NCBI GenBank assembly: GCA_002917075.1
Contig: NTMA01000014.1
Span: forward strand, 372,001 to 436,000
From: Hawksworthiomyces lignivorus
Taxonomy: Eukaryota; Ascomycota; Sordariomycetes; Ophiostomatales; Ophiostomataceae
Direction: 5' to 3'
Length of the DNA: 64,000 nucleotides
Under the pieces are notes generated by a model. That model ran no database searches and was not told the DNA's origin. It saw nothing but the letters and a program-made list of their open reading frames with translations. Shown piece after piece: positions 39,713 through 51,600 of the stretch (its first letter is position 1; every line of letters starts with the position of its first letter). Both the position numbers and the translations under genes were made by a program.

Positions 39713-41392
39713 TCATGGTTGTTCTTTGTCTACGGGAAGAAGAGACGAGTCGTTTGTGGCCCGCCGGTGGTCACGACTCTGATAGAGGTAGGTGGCGAGG
39801 AGGACGGCGGAGATGCCCAAGGCAGACTGTCACACGGTGGTTAGCAGGCTTTCTCCTATGCGACGCATTCTCACGATCGGCCGACGACGAAGACAAAAAA
39901 AGGGGGGAGCGGGGATTTCGAACTCACATGCGGCGTGACCGGCTCGGCGAACAGCACGGCGCCGAGGACGCAGCTGACGACGAGGCTGAGGCTGGCGGCG
40001 AAGTTCTTTGCGACGTTGTCGGCGTAGGCGACGCACAGCGCCACCAGCAGGCCGCCCAGCGCCTGCAGGGCGACCACGGCCCAGACCAGCGGGCTGTAGC
40101 CGGCAAAGAAGCCGTCGCGGGCGATCTGGGCGCCGTCCTGCCACAGCACGCCGAGCAGGGCGGCGGGGAACAGGCTGAAGAAGGCCAGCTGCGCATTGCG
40201 CGTCCACAGCGACACGCTGGCCAGCGACTGCTTGACCAGCTTCTCAAAGTACACGCTGGTCAGCCCGGAGATGACGGCCGCGCCGACGGCCGCGAGCACG
40301 CCCTTGGACGTCGTGTCGGTGAGGGCATGCGACGACGACGACGACGCCGCGGTAGACTGAGCAAGAGAGTGTGGTGCCGGCGGCGTGAGGAGGCTGGCGG
40401 GCACGGGCAGTGGCTGACCGCGGCTCTCGAGCGGCGCGGCGCCCGAGGCGCGCTGGAACGCCCCCAGGACGATGCCACGCAGGGTCATGAGCGAGGGCCA
40501 GACGGCGATGGCCGACGAGCCGCCGCCGGTGGGCTGCTGCGACACCTGCACCACGGCCACGCCCAGGGTCAGCAGCACCATGGCGAGCCACTGGCGCGCC
40601 GACAGCGTCTTGCGCAGCAGCAGCACGCTGAAGAGCACCGTGGTCAGGATCTTGAGCTGGTACGTCACCTGGAACGCCACCGCCTGCATGTTGCCAATGG
40701 CCACGTAGATGAGAAAGTTCTGCAGCGTGTACAGCGCGGCCGGCACCACCAGCAGCAGCGCGTCGGGCGTCCACAGCCGCCACGCCACCTGACGGACGAG
40801 CTCGGCCGGTGGCGCCCTCGGGTGCGCCTGGCGCGCGCCCCAGGCTTCGATGGAGAGGCTCACAAAGAGCTTAGTCAACTCGACGAGTAGGATGGCCGTC
40901 GAGGCCAGGTACCGCTTAGGCGGATCGACATCAGGATCTGCCGCGGCCGGTGGCGGCGCGCGGGAGCGGTGCAGGACCTGTACATCATGCCGGAGTCAGA
41001 ATTGGGAGCGGGTCGCAATGGCAGAGGCAAAGAGAAAGTTTGGACAGCTCTTTAGAGGAGCAGCCTGTACGATGCCGGAAGAGTGCACAATAAAACCCAA
41101 TATACATACCGCAATGAGAACGGAGTTCTGAACAACAATCTGCAATTGGCGGCAAGACAGGTTTCTTGTTAGTAATGTGGAGAAGGTAAAACAAGGCACA
41201 TTAGTTGTACCTGGCATGACATAGCATGACATGTGAATGGAAACAAAACCAAAAAAAAAAAAAATTACTCACCAGGATCTGTGGAAGGGTCCTCCGGGAC
41301 GTGGCGGCCATCCGCACAAGGCTGAAGACTCGACTCATGGCAGCTTGCTGCGGTGGCCAGGCACGCTGGGTGCCCGGGGAGCCGCGCGCCAT
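39713..41392 (-). CDS. UDP-galactose/UDP-GlcNAc-type nucleotide-sugar transporter (SLC35A family)
   Basis: Four exons on the reverse strand: 41392-41273, 41139-41110 (only 30 nt), 40977-39928 and 39826-39713, about 437 residues. All junctions are in phase 0. The micro-exon supplies IVVQNSVLIA, a conserved early helix. SLC35A marks follow: YLASTAILLVELTKLFVS, VPAALYTLQNFLIYVAIGNMQAVAFQVTYQLKILTTVLFSVLLLRKTLS, GLTSVYFEKLVKQS, VWAVVALQALGGLLVALCVAYADNVAKNFAASLSLVVSCVLGAVLF. It should exchange a UDP-sugar for UMP across the Golgi membrane. An unusual Ser/Ala/Pro-rich loop of about 60 residues (GAAPLESRGQPLPVPASLL...) sits before the second half. Its 5' UTR contains a 24-base poly(C) tract (poly(G) on the plus strand). 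Confidence 0.9.
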
Positions 41393-41436
41393 GATCTTGG
41401 AGAGTTTGCCAAGACTGAAGGGATGGGGAGAGAGAA

Positions 41437-41460
41437 GGGGGGGGGGGGGGGGGGGGGGGG
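41437..41460 (+). repeat. 24-base poly(G) tract
   Basis: Twenty-four consecutive G on the plus strand, after agagaa. The tract begins 45 bases 5' of the nucleotide-sugar transporter start codon, where it would be poly(C) in the mRNA leader if transcribed. Length in the assembly may be imprecise. Confidence 0.95.
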
Positions 41461-42702
41461 TACAAACTCGAGGGGCAGCAACTCGAGATCTTGAAAGGCA
41501 AAAAACAAACACAGCGCGGGCGGGCAGTGGCCGGCTGGAATGTAATCAGGCGCGAAGCCGGGGGTAACGCGCGTTCAGTGGTAATCTTGAAAGGGCTCGG
41601 ATGTGTCGGAGGAGCGCCATGAGATCACATCAGGATCTTTTTACCTGTCCTTTTTGTTTCTTTTTGTGCTGTCCAAGAGAGGCGCACTGAGGAAGAGGAG
41701 CAGATCTGCTGGCGAACCATGCAACAAGACGTTGAAAGAACCGACCAATAAGGAGAGCCCGGCCAGACGGGACTGAGAGAATCACCACACTCTGTTTGTC
41801 CAACGGTCCTGCACAACCACCAAGGACACCGGCGAGTCTTTGAGCTGGCTTCTGGGCAGCTATAACTGAATTATACGCTGCTGCCTGCCCAGGACGATCC
41901 CGTACTTGTGGTGGATATACCGCGGCGCTCGGATCGCGCGGGTGGAGAAAGAGAAGAGATCTCCTGCAGAAAGGCTTGGAAGGGCGGTGTTGGCAAGCAG
42001 GAAGCCGGCGAGAAGGATGGGCTCTCACTAACGGACAAAGGAGGCACAATGAGTAAGAATACAGATTGCTCGCGCGCAGCAGCAGCACACGTTCTCTACG
42101 CCATATTTAGCTGTTGGAAATGCAAAGTGAGGGATCGTCGTTGGCTTGAACCGTGGAACCCCCCTAGTTGAGCACTGCCAGCCGCACATGCCAACTCATT
42201 TCTGCGCTCCTTTTTTTTAAGCTCCTTTTTTTAACACTCCTTTTTTACACTCGTTATCGTTTTTTTCATTTCTCTCTTGCTCGTTCTCGCAGAACTCGGT
42301 TAGCAGTGCGGCGTGAGCACAGGTTACTTACATGTACAGAATGTACGGAGTACCAGGTGTTGTTTTACCGCTAGGGTTGCATCCTTTTCCGCATGGCCTG
42401 TCTCGCTGGACGGAATTGCGGATACTTCATTCGAGCAGATTTCCTGACAGCACATTCCCGAAGTTTGTAGCTGCGAATGAGAAACCAATACAACTCGACT
42501 AGACCGCGGCAGTCCACATTCCCACCTTGCTTCTCGCTGAGGCTAATGAAACGGAAGAGAAATCTGACATTAGGGGAATGGGGCCATGTTGGCAGGCTGG
42601 TAAGCTTATGTACCTGTATTGATCCTGTATGATTGGGGCGCGACGTAGCAGCAGAAAGGCAGATCCCGGTCCTCTCTTTCACAGGAGGTGCACGAAGGTA
42701 TT

Positions 42703-42732
42703 ACGGAATAGGGAATAGGGAATAGGGAATAC
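42703..42732 (+). repeat. short tandem repeat, unit gaatagg
   Basis: Three to four head-to-tail copies of a 7-base unit (ggaataggg). It is a minor simple repeat and not telomeric, since the fungal telomere unit is TTAGGG. Confidence 0.8.
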
Positions 42733-43633
42733 GGAGTACGAGCAAAGGAGTACTTTGTAGTAGGAAGGGATGTGAGCTCGCAACTTTATTGCCTTTTCTG
42801 TCTCCCCTTTGTGGCGCCTTGTACGAGTACCGCTGGGGAACGTCCAATCGCAGCAAAGGCAAAGTCGCATGCCCCATGCCCCAGCTTAGAAATTAGAAAC
42901 TAGGAGCGATCAAAACGTTCCGTTTTCTCGCCCAGCTAAACGGTCGGTCCCACCCACAAAGTACACGCCCCCCTGCTCAGCCGTCCCTTTTTCTGGTTCC
43001 TTCGAAATTTGGCTATTTCGTGCTTTTCGCGGGGACTCCTAATACCCGTTAGAGACACACTCACTCGACGCCGCCAGCCACCAGCCTCTAGGAAGCGAGG
43101 CGTGCTAGGAGAGGGATATGCTATGTGCTGTACTTTTCCTATACAAAGTGGAAAAATCTGCCCGCAGCACACTATTCTCCAGCGCTACGGCGCCGTGGAC
43201 AAAGCCACAAAACCACTGAAAAGTACTCTGCCCATCCTGCTTTTCGCGGCTAAAGAACGCCTAATCCTTAGCGAAGGCTTTAGCTCCCTTAGCTAAGAGC
43301 TGTCCCCCTCGAGCGCCCAGTTTATTGCCAAGCGGTGAGGTCATTTTATGTTAGTGCCTTTTTCGTGCGGCGCTCTCTGCAGCTCAATTTAGCTCCCTAC
43401 AGTAGCATTGTACCTCATTCTGCTCTGCTAAGGCAACAGAGCTCTGTTTGCTTGATAGAGAGAGAGAGGCTCTGACACTGTGAATACCGCACCACACGGG
43501 GATTTTCGGCAAGGCTCCGTAAACTCGCGGCAATTGCGGCAGCAACTGCGATCACCCCAACAAGCAGGGAAACAACGCCGACAACAAAAAGTAGGGGACG
43601 ACTCCAACCCGGAAAGCGGAACACTTCATCTTG

Positions 43634-44842
43634 ATGGCGCTGCCTCTCGGCCGCCTCGGCCGGCTGTTTGCCGGTCAGATAGCGGCGGTGCTGGCCTCGC
43701 GGCGGGTGCGGCGCTGGCTGATTAGGGCGGTGCTGCTGGCGGTGCTGGTGCCGGTGCTGCTGCAGTGGACGGTGGCGTACCTGGTGGGATCGGACGCGCG
43801 GCTGCTGCCGCCGCCGCTGCTGGCGGCGCGGAACCTGCTGGTGGTGACGGCGCACCCGGATGACGAGTGCCTGTTCTTCTCGCCGAGCGTGCTGGGCGTG
43901 CTGGACCGCGGGCGGCGCCGCAGCAGCGCCAGCATCATCGACACCGGGAGCGCCATCGGGCCGGCGAAGAAGGCGACGACGCGCGGCGGCCTGCTGGTCA
44001 TGTCGACGGGGAACAACTACGGCCTGGGCGAGCTGCGCAAGACGGAGCTGGCGGGCTCCTGTCGCGTGCTCGGCTTCGACCCGGAGCGCTGCGTCGCCCT
44101 CGACCACCCGCAGCTGCAGGACAACCCCCGGGTCTGGTGGGACACGGACCTGATCAAGTCCCTCGTGCGTGACTACGTCAAAAAGTGGGATATCGATGCT
44201 GTGTGTTCCTTCCCTTTATTGCTCCCTTTCTCCCTCTGCCTTCTATTTTTTTCCGATTTCCCTCCCTCGCTTCCCTTGCTAACCATTAATGACGTAGATC
44301 ATTACATTTGACAGCGGCGGCGTGTCAGGACACATCAACCACCGTGCGGTCAGCGCGGCCATCAGGTGGGAATCTCGCATCCGTCTTTTTTGTCTATTTT
44401 TTTTTTTTCCCCTTACTAACCTCCCCTGCCCAGCGAGTACGTCAACGCCGACCCCAAGGCGCCCGAGGCGTACATGGTGGTCAGCGTGCCGCTGTGGCGC
44501 AAGTACACGTTCCTGGGCGACCTGCCGCTGACGGCGCTGCGCTTCGGCTGGCGCATCATCGCCGCGCTGGTCTGGCCGCAAACGTCACCGGCGGTGGTGG
44601 CAGCGGCCAACGCCGACGCCTCCGTGGTGCCCCCCGACAGCGCCCTGGTGGCCAACACCTGGCACCGTTACCTGGTCACGCGGGTCGCATTCGGCCAGCA
44701 TGGCAGCCAGTACTCGTGGGACCGCCACCTGTACATGGTGGTCAGCCGCTACGTGTGGTTCAACGACCTGCAGCGGGCGCGCAAGGAGGGCGCCGCCGCC
44801 GCCGCCGCCGCCACGCCGCACCACGGCGAGGTACGCTCATGA
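43634..44842 (+). CDS. GPI12: N-acetylglucosaminyl-phosphatidylinositol de-N-acetylase (PIG-L/GPI12)
   Basis: Three exons: 43634-44200, 44298-44365 and 44434-44842, about 347 residues. Intron 1 has donor GTGTGT; intron 2 has GTGGGA and a TACTAAC branch site. The enzyme removes acetate from GlcNAc-PI, the second step of GPI-anchor synthesis, on the cytosolic face of the ER. The LmbE-type metal motif A-H74-P-D-D-E78 is present (NLLVVTAHPDDECLFFSP), with STGNNYGLGELRKTEL, ITFDSGGVSGHINHRAV (metal His pair) and SEYVNADP. One membrane helix (about residues 28-50) precedes the domain, as expected for PIG-L. The C-terminal 120 residues end in an alanine-rich, low-complexity tail. A long AT-poor first exon and GC-rich codons match its neighbours. 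The assignment is strong because only PIG-L combines the anchor with these motifs in fungi. Confidence 0.92.
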
Positions 44843-47179
44843 GCGCGCAATGGTGCGCGTAGTACGGCACAGTACGGCTACGACGGAGCTGGGGAGAGAG
44901 TGAGAGAATTATGGATACGCAATTAAGACGGTGACTTTGCGAGACTAGCGCAGACCAGAAAGCGCTCTCGTGGCTTGTGACAAGCGACATACGACATAAT
45001 TTGTACATAACTATAATAGACTTTGGGATAATGGAATCCGAAACGCCTTAAAAAGCTTACAAGAGAAAGTCGATCTTGGCAAGAAACTCGATTTCGTCTT
45101 AAAATGGCCATAGTCTGAGAACTACACAAGCAGTAGACTGGTCTAGACCTTTCGTCCACTGCTGCGCAAAATGACTATCGTGAGACTAGGGCTGCGATAG
45201 GTCAGTTCGTTAGACGCAGGAAGACAATGAGGGGAAAGACTCGTGCGAGCAGCAAGCACGCCGAAATGGGGGCAAATGTCGACCACGATGAGACTATTGA
45301 CAAGCGTGGCCAGGCCCTGTGGGAATTGGGTGTCTTAGGGGGTCACTAGGGTAAAAGTGTTGGGGGGGGGGGGGGGGGGGGGAATGTAAGCTCGCACTCG
45401 CAACATAATTACCTTTTTGCTCTGCTCCTCTTGTCGCGACAAGTTAACTTTTGGGCTGACCGAAAAGAAATCACTGTCGTTTGGGCTATTCCCATATACG
45501 AGCTAGCCAATTACAGACGGCCTGGGCACAGCGCCATTCTCGTTTTATTTTTCTATTTTATTTTTGTGGTGGTGGTCTCTCCTCATCTCCCCTCGCAACT
45601 TTTCTTCCCTCCTAGGTCTAGGCCCTTGTCCCCGGTCGCCAGAGCCATGGTGGTTCTGGAACGAGGCCGCCCCACTCTAGCAGGATTTTCGGGATGCTCG
45701 GGGATACTTAATTGACCATTCCCAGTTGGGACAGTCGAGCAGTTTTCGAGGCGTTTGAGGTTTTGCGTGCGTGCCAGACAAAGAAGTGCGTATAGCCGAA
45801 AAGAAGGAAAAAAAATCAGAGTCAAAAATAAAACAAAGCATTTCGCTCAGCGAATTGAGGGGTAAAAAAAAAATTGCGGGCTGTATCCTCTCCACAGAGG
45901 CAATTTTTCTACCCATCATGCAACGTCCGCTACATACGCAACGGTGATATCATGAGAGATGTGCCATGACGCCTGGGTGCAGGTCCGAGAGTTCCTCCTG
46001 GCAGAGGTCTACATAAGCTTTATGCCAAGCTTTTTTGTTGGCAGGCTTTCGTGCCAAGTCTTGTCTTTCCCTGGACTAGCGCTGATGCCGATCCTGGTGT
46101 GGATGGCGACAGGGCGTGTGAGGTGTCAGGTAGTTCCACTTTGTGCGCCAGAAGCACAGAGTGAGAGCGTGCGAGAGTGCGAGAGAAAACTGGCAGGGAT
46201 TGTGGACAAGTAGAAACCATAATAATTCTGCTGCCTGGCAACTCGCGTGACCCAATGCGAGTACGAGGAATAAGCCAAGAGGGCCAATTAATTTTACCGT
46301 TGTCGCTTTCGCATAGGTTCGTATGTACGACCATTACGGGTTCGTACGAGCTTCACCCTTGGCCTTCGCCGTTTCGCCGTTTCGCGTGCTGCTGTTTTCG
46401 TTTTACTGTTTTTTTACTGTTTTAGAGAAACTCTATTACAGCCCACAGCTCCGTCAGACCATCAATGCTCGCTCTCCCACCCTCCACCCATAATCCGCAG
46501 CGAAGAAGGGAAAAGAAATGGAAAAACCAATGCGCTGTCGTTTTGCGCTCAGCCCCCCAATTCCTTCTAATTCCCTTCTAATTCCCTTCGAATCCTCTTC
46601 CAATTCCACCCCAATTAGACCCCTCTGCTGAAAGTTCCAGCATGTGCAGGTGCGGTACGGGCCAATGCCACTCGCCGCCTTGGCTCATACTTATTCCCTT
46701 CCACACTTTAGAATTGGCTGCTGCCTGGAGTACGAGATCGTACGCTGTAGGCTCTCTTGGCAGTGCCAGTTGCAGTGCTTTAGCGTAAAACTGTTTTCTT
46801 TTTTTAAAACCAGCCCAACCAGTCGCTGTTCGTCTGTTTGAGCTCACTCTTTGTCTAAAATTATGTACAATATCCACTGTAGCTTTTGTACCTGTTATCC
46901 TTATTTTTGCATTTCTTTGTTCTGCTCAGTCCCTCTACCGCCAGCGCGCGCGCACGCGCTAGTACTCGTACACCAACCTGCTGCAGGGGTGGCGTTTGGA
47001 ACCCAAGAATAAAATTTTGGTAGAGAAAAAAAAATAAAATAAAATTGAAAAAAACGGCAGTGAGAAAATATACAAGAACACGGCGAAATGAAACAGGCAA
47101 TGGAACAATGAAAACTATGAAGCACGTGTTGTAATCGTCATAAAAAAAAATGAATGGAGGCGGTCTAGCGTTCCAATGC
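44843..47179 (+). other. intergenic region
   Basis: About 2.3 kb between the 3' ends of PIG-L and the reverse-strand GT32. Frames here are short and overlapping; none is supported. It contains the 21-base poly(G) tract at 45362-45382, and near 46560-46600 a short imperfect repeat of aattcccttc units. Confidence 0.5.
45362..45382 (+). repeat. 21-base poly(G) tract
   Basis: Twenty-one consecutive G, about 520 bases downstream of the PIG-L stop codon, in non-coding sequence. Confidence 0.95.
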
Positions 47180-48691
47180 CTACCGCAGCAGCCGGCTCTG
47201 GCCGATTGCGAGCCCGCCGCTTTCTGCTCCCGACCGCAGGGTGCCACTGTGCTGCTGCTGGCGCACCCACGAGATTGTCCGTGAGCACTCCTCGAGGTCG
47301 ATCTCGCTGGGCTTGCGTGCGCGGCCGATCTTGCTGCTGCCGCCTCCCAAGCCGCCTGCCGCCCGCAGCCGCCGGTCTGCTGCCCACCAGCGGCGCTCGG
47401 CCAGGTAGACGAGCAGGCCGACGACGAGCAGGAACATCAGGGGCATCAGCCACTTGAGCGAGCGGCCGATGAGCACGATAATCAGGCAGTCGAGCGTGTT
47501 GTGCCAGGCAGAGCTGCCCAGGTGCTCAAACAGCGGCGTGTGCACGGCGCCGTTGACCTGGTGCATCTTGGGATTCTCGGGCGGCCCGCGCAGGACCTTG
47601 TACTCGGTCCGGTTGGGCTGCAGGGAGTGTATTGTTCTGCCAGAGGAAAAGAATGCGTTAGAAATAAAAAGAAAAAAAAAATCAAAACGTTTCTCTCTTG
47701 TGCTACTCGTAGTTTTTGTGCCGTCTTGGCGAATTCCCGTTTTTGGGGAATGCGGGACAAGATACACGGCACAGACAGCCAGGAAGAAAGCAAAAGAAAA
47801 AAACCTCCAGAAAAGGCGGGAAGAAAAAAAAATAAACTTACGATACGAAATGGCAGCCCGTGCTGAACATGATGGTCGGGTACGGCAGGCCCAGCCAGCG
47901 GTGGTTGTACGTCGACAGGCTCTGTACGATTCGGCCGACCAGCGGGTTGTGGCGCTCCGCCATGACGAAGCCGACGGACACGCCTACGGGGTGCGCCTCG
48001 GGCGCTACGAAGCCGAAGCGCCGCAGCGGGCCCAGAGCCCGCCGGCAGCGCAGGTCCATGTCGAGGACGACGCCTGCAATTTTGTCGACTGTCAGCAGTC
48101 CGTCTCCGCGCGAGAAAGCAGAACAATTTTCAAAAAGAAAACAGAACAAAAAATATACAAAAAAAGAAAATACATACCGCCGTACTCGTAGAGCAGCATG
48201 TGCCGCAGGGCGTCGACCCGCTGGATCAGGTGCGGGTAGTTGTCCCACATGGGCTTGAGCTCGGGGAACTTCTCGGCCACGAACGCGTTGGCCTTCTCGT
48301 CGGTCCACAGGTGCGCCTCCCAGCCGGGGTGCAGGTCGATGCAGCTCTGCCGGGCCTCGTTCCACTGTGCGCCCTCGGCGGCGTCGGCCTTGCGGCTGTG
48401 GCCCAGCAGGACGTGGTGCAGGATGGGCGGCACGCGGTCGGTGTAGCCCTCGCCCGCCGTCGTCTGCGCCGGGTCGTAGCTGGCAAAGGTCACGTCAAAG
48501 TCGTCCGCCTCCCGCGACAGCACGAAGCGGCTGCTGCCGCGCGACCACGTCGCCGGCAGCGCGGCCAGCGTCCAGGCCGCATAGAGCGTGTCTTGAAAGG
48601 TAATGGCAGCGCAGCCGAGAAGCACCAGGGTGACTAGCAGGAAGAGCCGGCTCTGCGCCCGTCGCGGGTAGCAGAAGCCGAGCATGGCCAT
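47180..48691 (-). CDS. GT32 mannosyltransferase of the MIPC synthase (SUR1/CSH1) type
   Basis: Three exons on the reverse strand: 48691-48178, 48073-47842 and 47636-47180, about 400 residues. The donors are GTATGT and GTAAGT; intron 2 is long for this window (205 nt). An N-terminal helix (about residues 15-33, RLFLLVTLVLLGCAAITF) and a C-terminal helix (WLMPLMFLLVVGLLVYL) frame a GT32 domain: VPPILHHVLLGHSRK, NEARQSCIDLHPGWEAHLWTDEKANAF, DALRHMLLYEYGGVVLDMDLRCRRAL with DxD at residues 176-178, FVMAERHNPLVGRIVQSL, and HSGSSAWH-like GSSAWHNTLD. This layout is that of fungal inositol-phosphorylceramide mannosyltransferases in the Golgi, which make MIPC. A related GT32 acting on another acceptor remains possible. 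Confidence 0.82.
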
Positions 48692-51600
48692 TTTGGAGGA
48701 GAGCCTTGGCGAGCTCTTTGATATATTATTGTATTTTTCTTTTTTTTTTTTGCCCTCGTACGTTTTTTTGCCTTTCCTCGCGGTTGCTGGTGACCAATCG
48801 CCAATTCTGTGGCAGATCCGTGAGATCCGGACCGTCCAGGAACTAAAAACAAAAAAACAAAAAAGTAATTACAAAGGGAATGCTGTCACGCCCAATATGG
48901 CAACGAGAGGCAAATGAAAGAACGAAAAGAAGAGCAGCAAAATATAATAGTTCAGAGAGAACCAGAGGCTCAATGATTAGATAATGGGCGAGACAAAGAC
49001 ATCATGGATACAATGGGGTTTTTCTTGCAGATGTGACAGAATATGTATCGACGTATGATGGGGCACCTGAAGAAAGGAGGAGAAGGAAGAGGCGAAGTAA
49101 AGAAACATTAAACAATTGCGGGCCAGAATATAAAAAAAAAGGGGACACGAACAGGCGGTAGCTGACAAGGGCCAACACAGCTCTTTTCAAGGGAGTATGT
49201 ACAGGAGACTCACACCCCCCCCCCCCCCCCCCCCCCCCCCTCTCTCTCCCCTTTCTCCCCCAAATCTCCCCCTCCTAGGGCTCACATCCTACCGTTAGAT
49301 AGGTGGAGTGAGCACAGCGCAAGCCCATGCATCGTATGGCAGTGTACAGACAAATCATCGGGTTCTAGAAATAAATTCCTTAGCATGCAGGGCCTCTCGC
49401 AAGGCAGCAGCATAAAATGTATCTTCCTCAGTCCGGTGAATTAAACTTAAAAGCTTACACTATCCTAGCAGATAGAACCACTTTTCCAGTGCCGTCCGAA
49501 AGCGAGATTGTACGAGATGCAACAGTGCGACAGGAGACAGCACCCCTGGTGTTCCTTTTTTTTTATTGGGCATATTTCATTGAAAGTCAGGGAAAGGGAA
49601 GCGGGCTGGGCAGAAAGCCTAACGGTCACTCAAAGTCTCACAAGTAAAGATGTGACTGACTGTCGATCAGTGTGTCTTGGTTGCTTGGCTGTTTGCCATC
49701 GTCTTTCTTTCAGCCACAAAAAGCTGGCCAATGCTAAGAATGCCACTTATGTACCGATGCACAAGCCCTGCCATAATGGTTGGTACGCATGCCAACACAG
49801 AGCAGAAGGATGGTTGTGACAGGTGAAAGTTGGGTGAGAATGAACAGACATCTTGAAGATTACAGGCTCATATCTTGGGAAGATCGAAGCATGGATCATA
49901 GTGTGCGGGAAGTACCGACAAAGCAATTGTACTTGCACAAGGCCTCTCAAAAGTTAAATAAAAAAAAAAAAAAAAAAATTGGGAAGATGCACTTGGTAAC
50001 GAGTGCGAAAAAGAAGCAAGGGAGAAAGATGTACTGGTGGTCTCAGAGGAAGAGCGTTGGGCAGATTCTGCAACCAATGTTACTAAGATTCCACAGAGGG
50101 TATGCATTTTTGCTCCGTATTTCGTATTAAAAAGAAAGAAAATTAAGTACCACTGCGGCCATTGTTTTTAAGGTGAGACACAGCCCTCTATCCAAGTAAC
50201 TATGCGGTAAGAACTTAAAGACGGTGGAAGCTTTTGGGGTCCGTCTTGCGCCCCCCCTTTTCAGCCCTGATCTCTTTGTTGTTATGTAAACGAGGCAGAA
50301 GAGTGTTGGAATTGGGTGGAGTATTGCTTGACGCTGCCCTGCCAAAAGGTACCACCTCCCCTTGTAATACGGTTCGCGAAAGGGGATGACGGAGCTGTTG
50401 GTCGGCGGCTTTGAAAAAGCTTGGCCTTCGGGTATCAAAGCAAAAAGGCGCGAAAAGTCGGAGATTGCTGCGTACATACTCCTTGAAGAAAGCTCCAATG
50501 CGACGGTGTTCTTGCAGCGATCTCGTACTCGTTTGTCATGAATAAAAAGTATGCTTATTACCGCATTTTAATTAGCTCCTACATGCTCTTTTGTTGCTTC
50601 GTTTTGATTTGGTTGAAAAAGGACCCCCCAACTCATGCGATACAATGCATATAATATAAAAGGATGTTATCGTTTTAATTATCCTGCAACATCCTCCGCT
50701 GGCTTCGCACGGCGGGGATGGAACCGTCGTCCAAATTTTCAATTTTGTCGTAGCTTGCGGCACGCGACACTCGAACCTTTCACGCGACACATTTCCCCCA
50801 TAGCGTTGCACTGTTCTGGAGAGGCACACGCTGGGACACCCAAGCCAGCAAATGAGCCGCAGCCAGTGGGCGAGTTGGATGCGCCGCAATTTGTGCCGGA
50901 ACACACACGACGGGGATAATCGTGAATCCGCGGAGTAAATTATGTCAGACGGATCCACTCGTCGCCAATCAGGCAGGGATCGTCCGTTTTCTGCGACCAC
51001 TGAAACCTGCAGCATTCTGAATTAATTTTAGGGCAGCAGGCGCTACGAGATTACCTTTGTCTACATCATTTATGGCGCCGTTAGCGAGCGTTTGAGCCCT
51101 GGGCAAGTTCTGCACAAGCAAAACGGCGCTTGTTTTCACCCCAGCGGCCCCATTTTCGCCCGAACTGCACCCACTGCAGGCAGTGCAAGGTACTATTTTT
51201 GTGCTAAGGGCAGCACGCTAGAAGTGGCACAGGTCTGCTTCAGCCGCACAGATCCCTCTAAAAGAAAATGGGGTTTTTACGGAGCACTCTGTGCTGTAGT
51301 TATTTGTACTATTCTCTGTTGGAACATAGCCGTACCTGCATACACCAATCCGTGGTTAACCATCTAAATATCCATTTCCCAAGTGAACGCCCACTCGGGC
51401 AAAAATCTCCGTGGAAAAGAATGGAAGCTGTCGAGGATCGCCGGTTTCGAAGTTCCGTTGCATGTCGAACATGCTCCGTGCGCATGTCGCGATTTGTTCT
51501 TCATGTCGCCGCCAGAAAGCTGAAACTGTAGTGGCTCACGATGCGGCCCTCACTTCCCACAAGGGTGGAGAGGCTGCGCCGGTTTGCCCTACGAAAGAGC

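Larger units (their letters stand above)
41393..43633 (+). other. divergent intergenic region (transporter / PIG-L)
   Basis: About 2.2 kb without a supported gene. Apparent frames such as 41630-42088 (reverse) lack family features. It holds the poly(G) tract at 41437-41460, a short tandem repeat at 42703-42732, two copies of tacggagta (42344, 42730), and a T-rich patch near 42210-42270. Confidence 0.5.

Noticed and set aside
39655..40890. Forward ORF of 411 codons opposite the nucleotide-sugar transporter
   Set aside because: Antisense shadow: low-complexity Arg/Gly/Gln/His content, and the reverse strand encodes a clear SLC35A protein with good splice sites.
42703..42738. Interstitial telomere repeat
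   Set aside because: The unit is GGAATAG, not TTAGGG, and only three to four copies are present.
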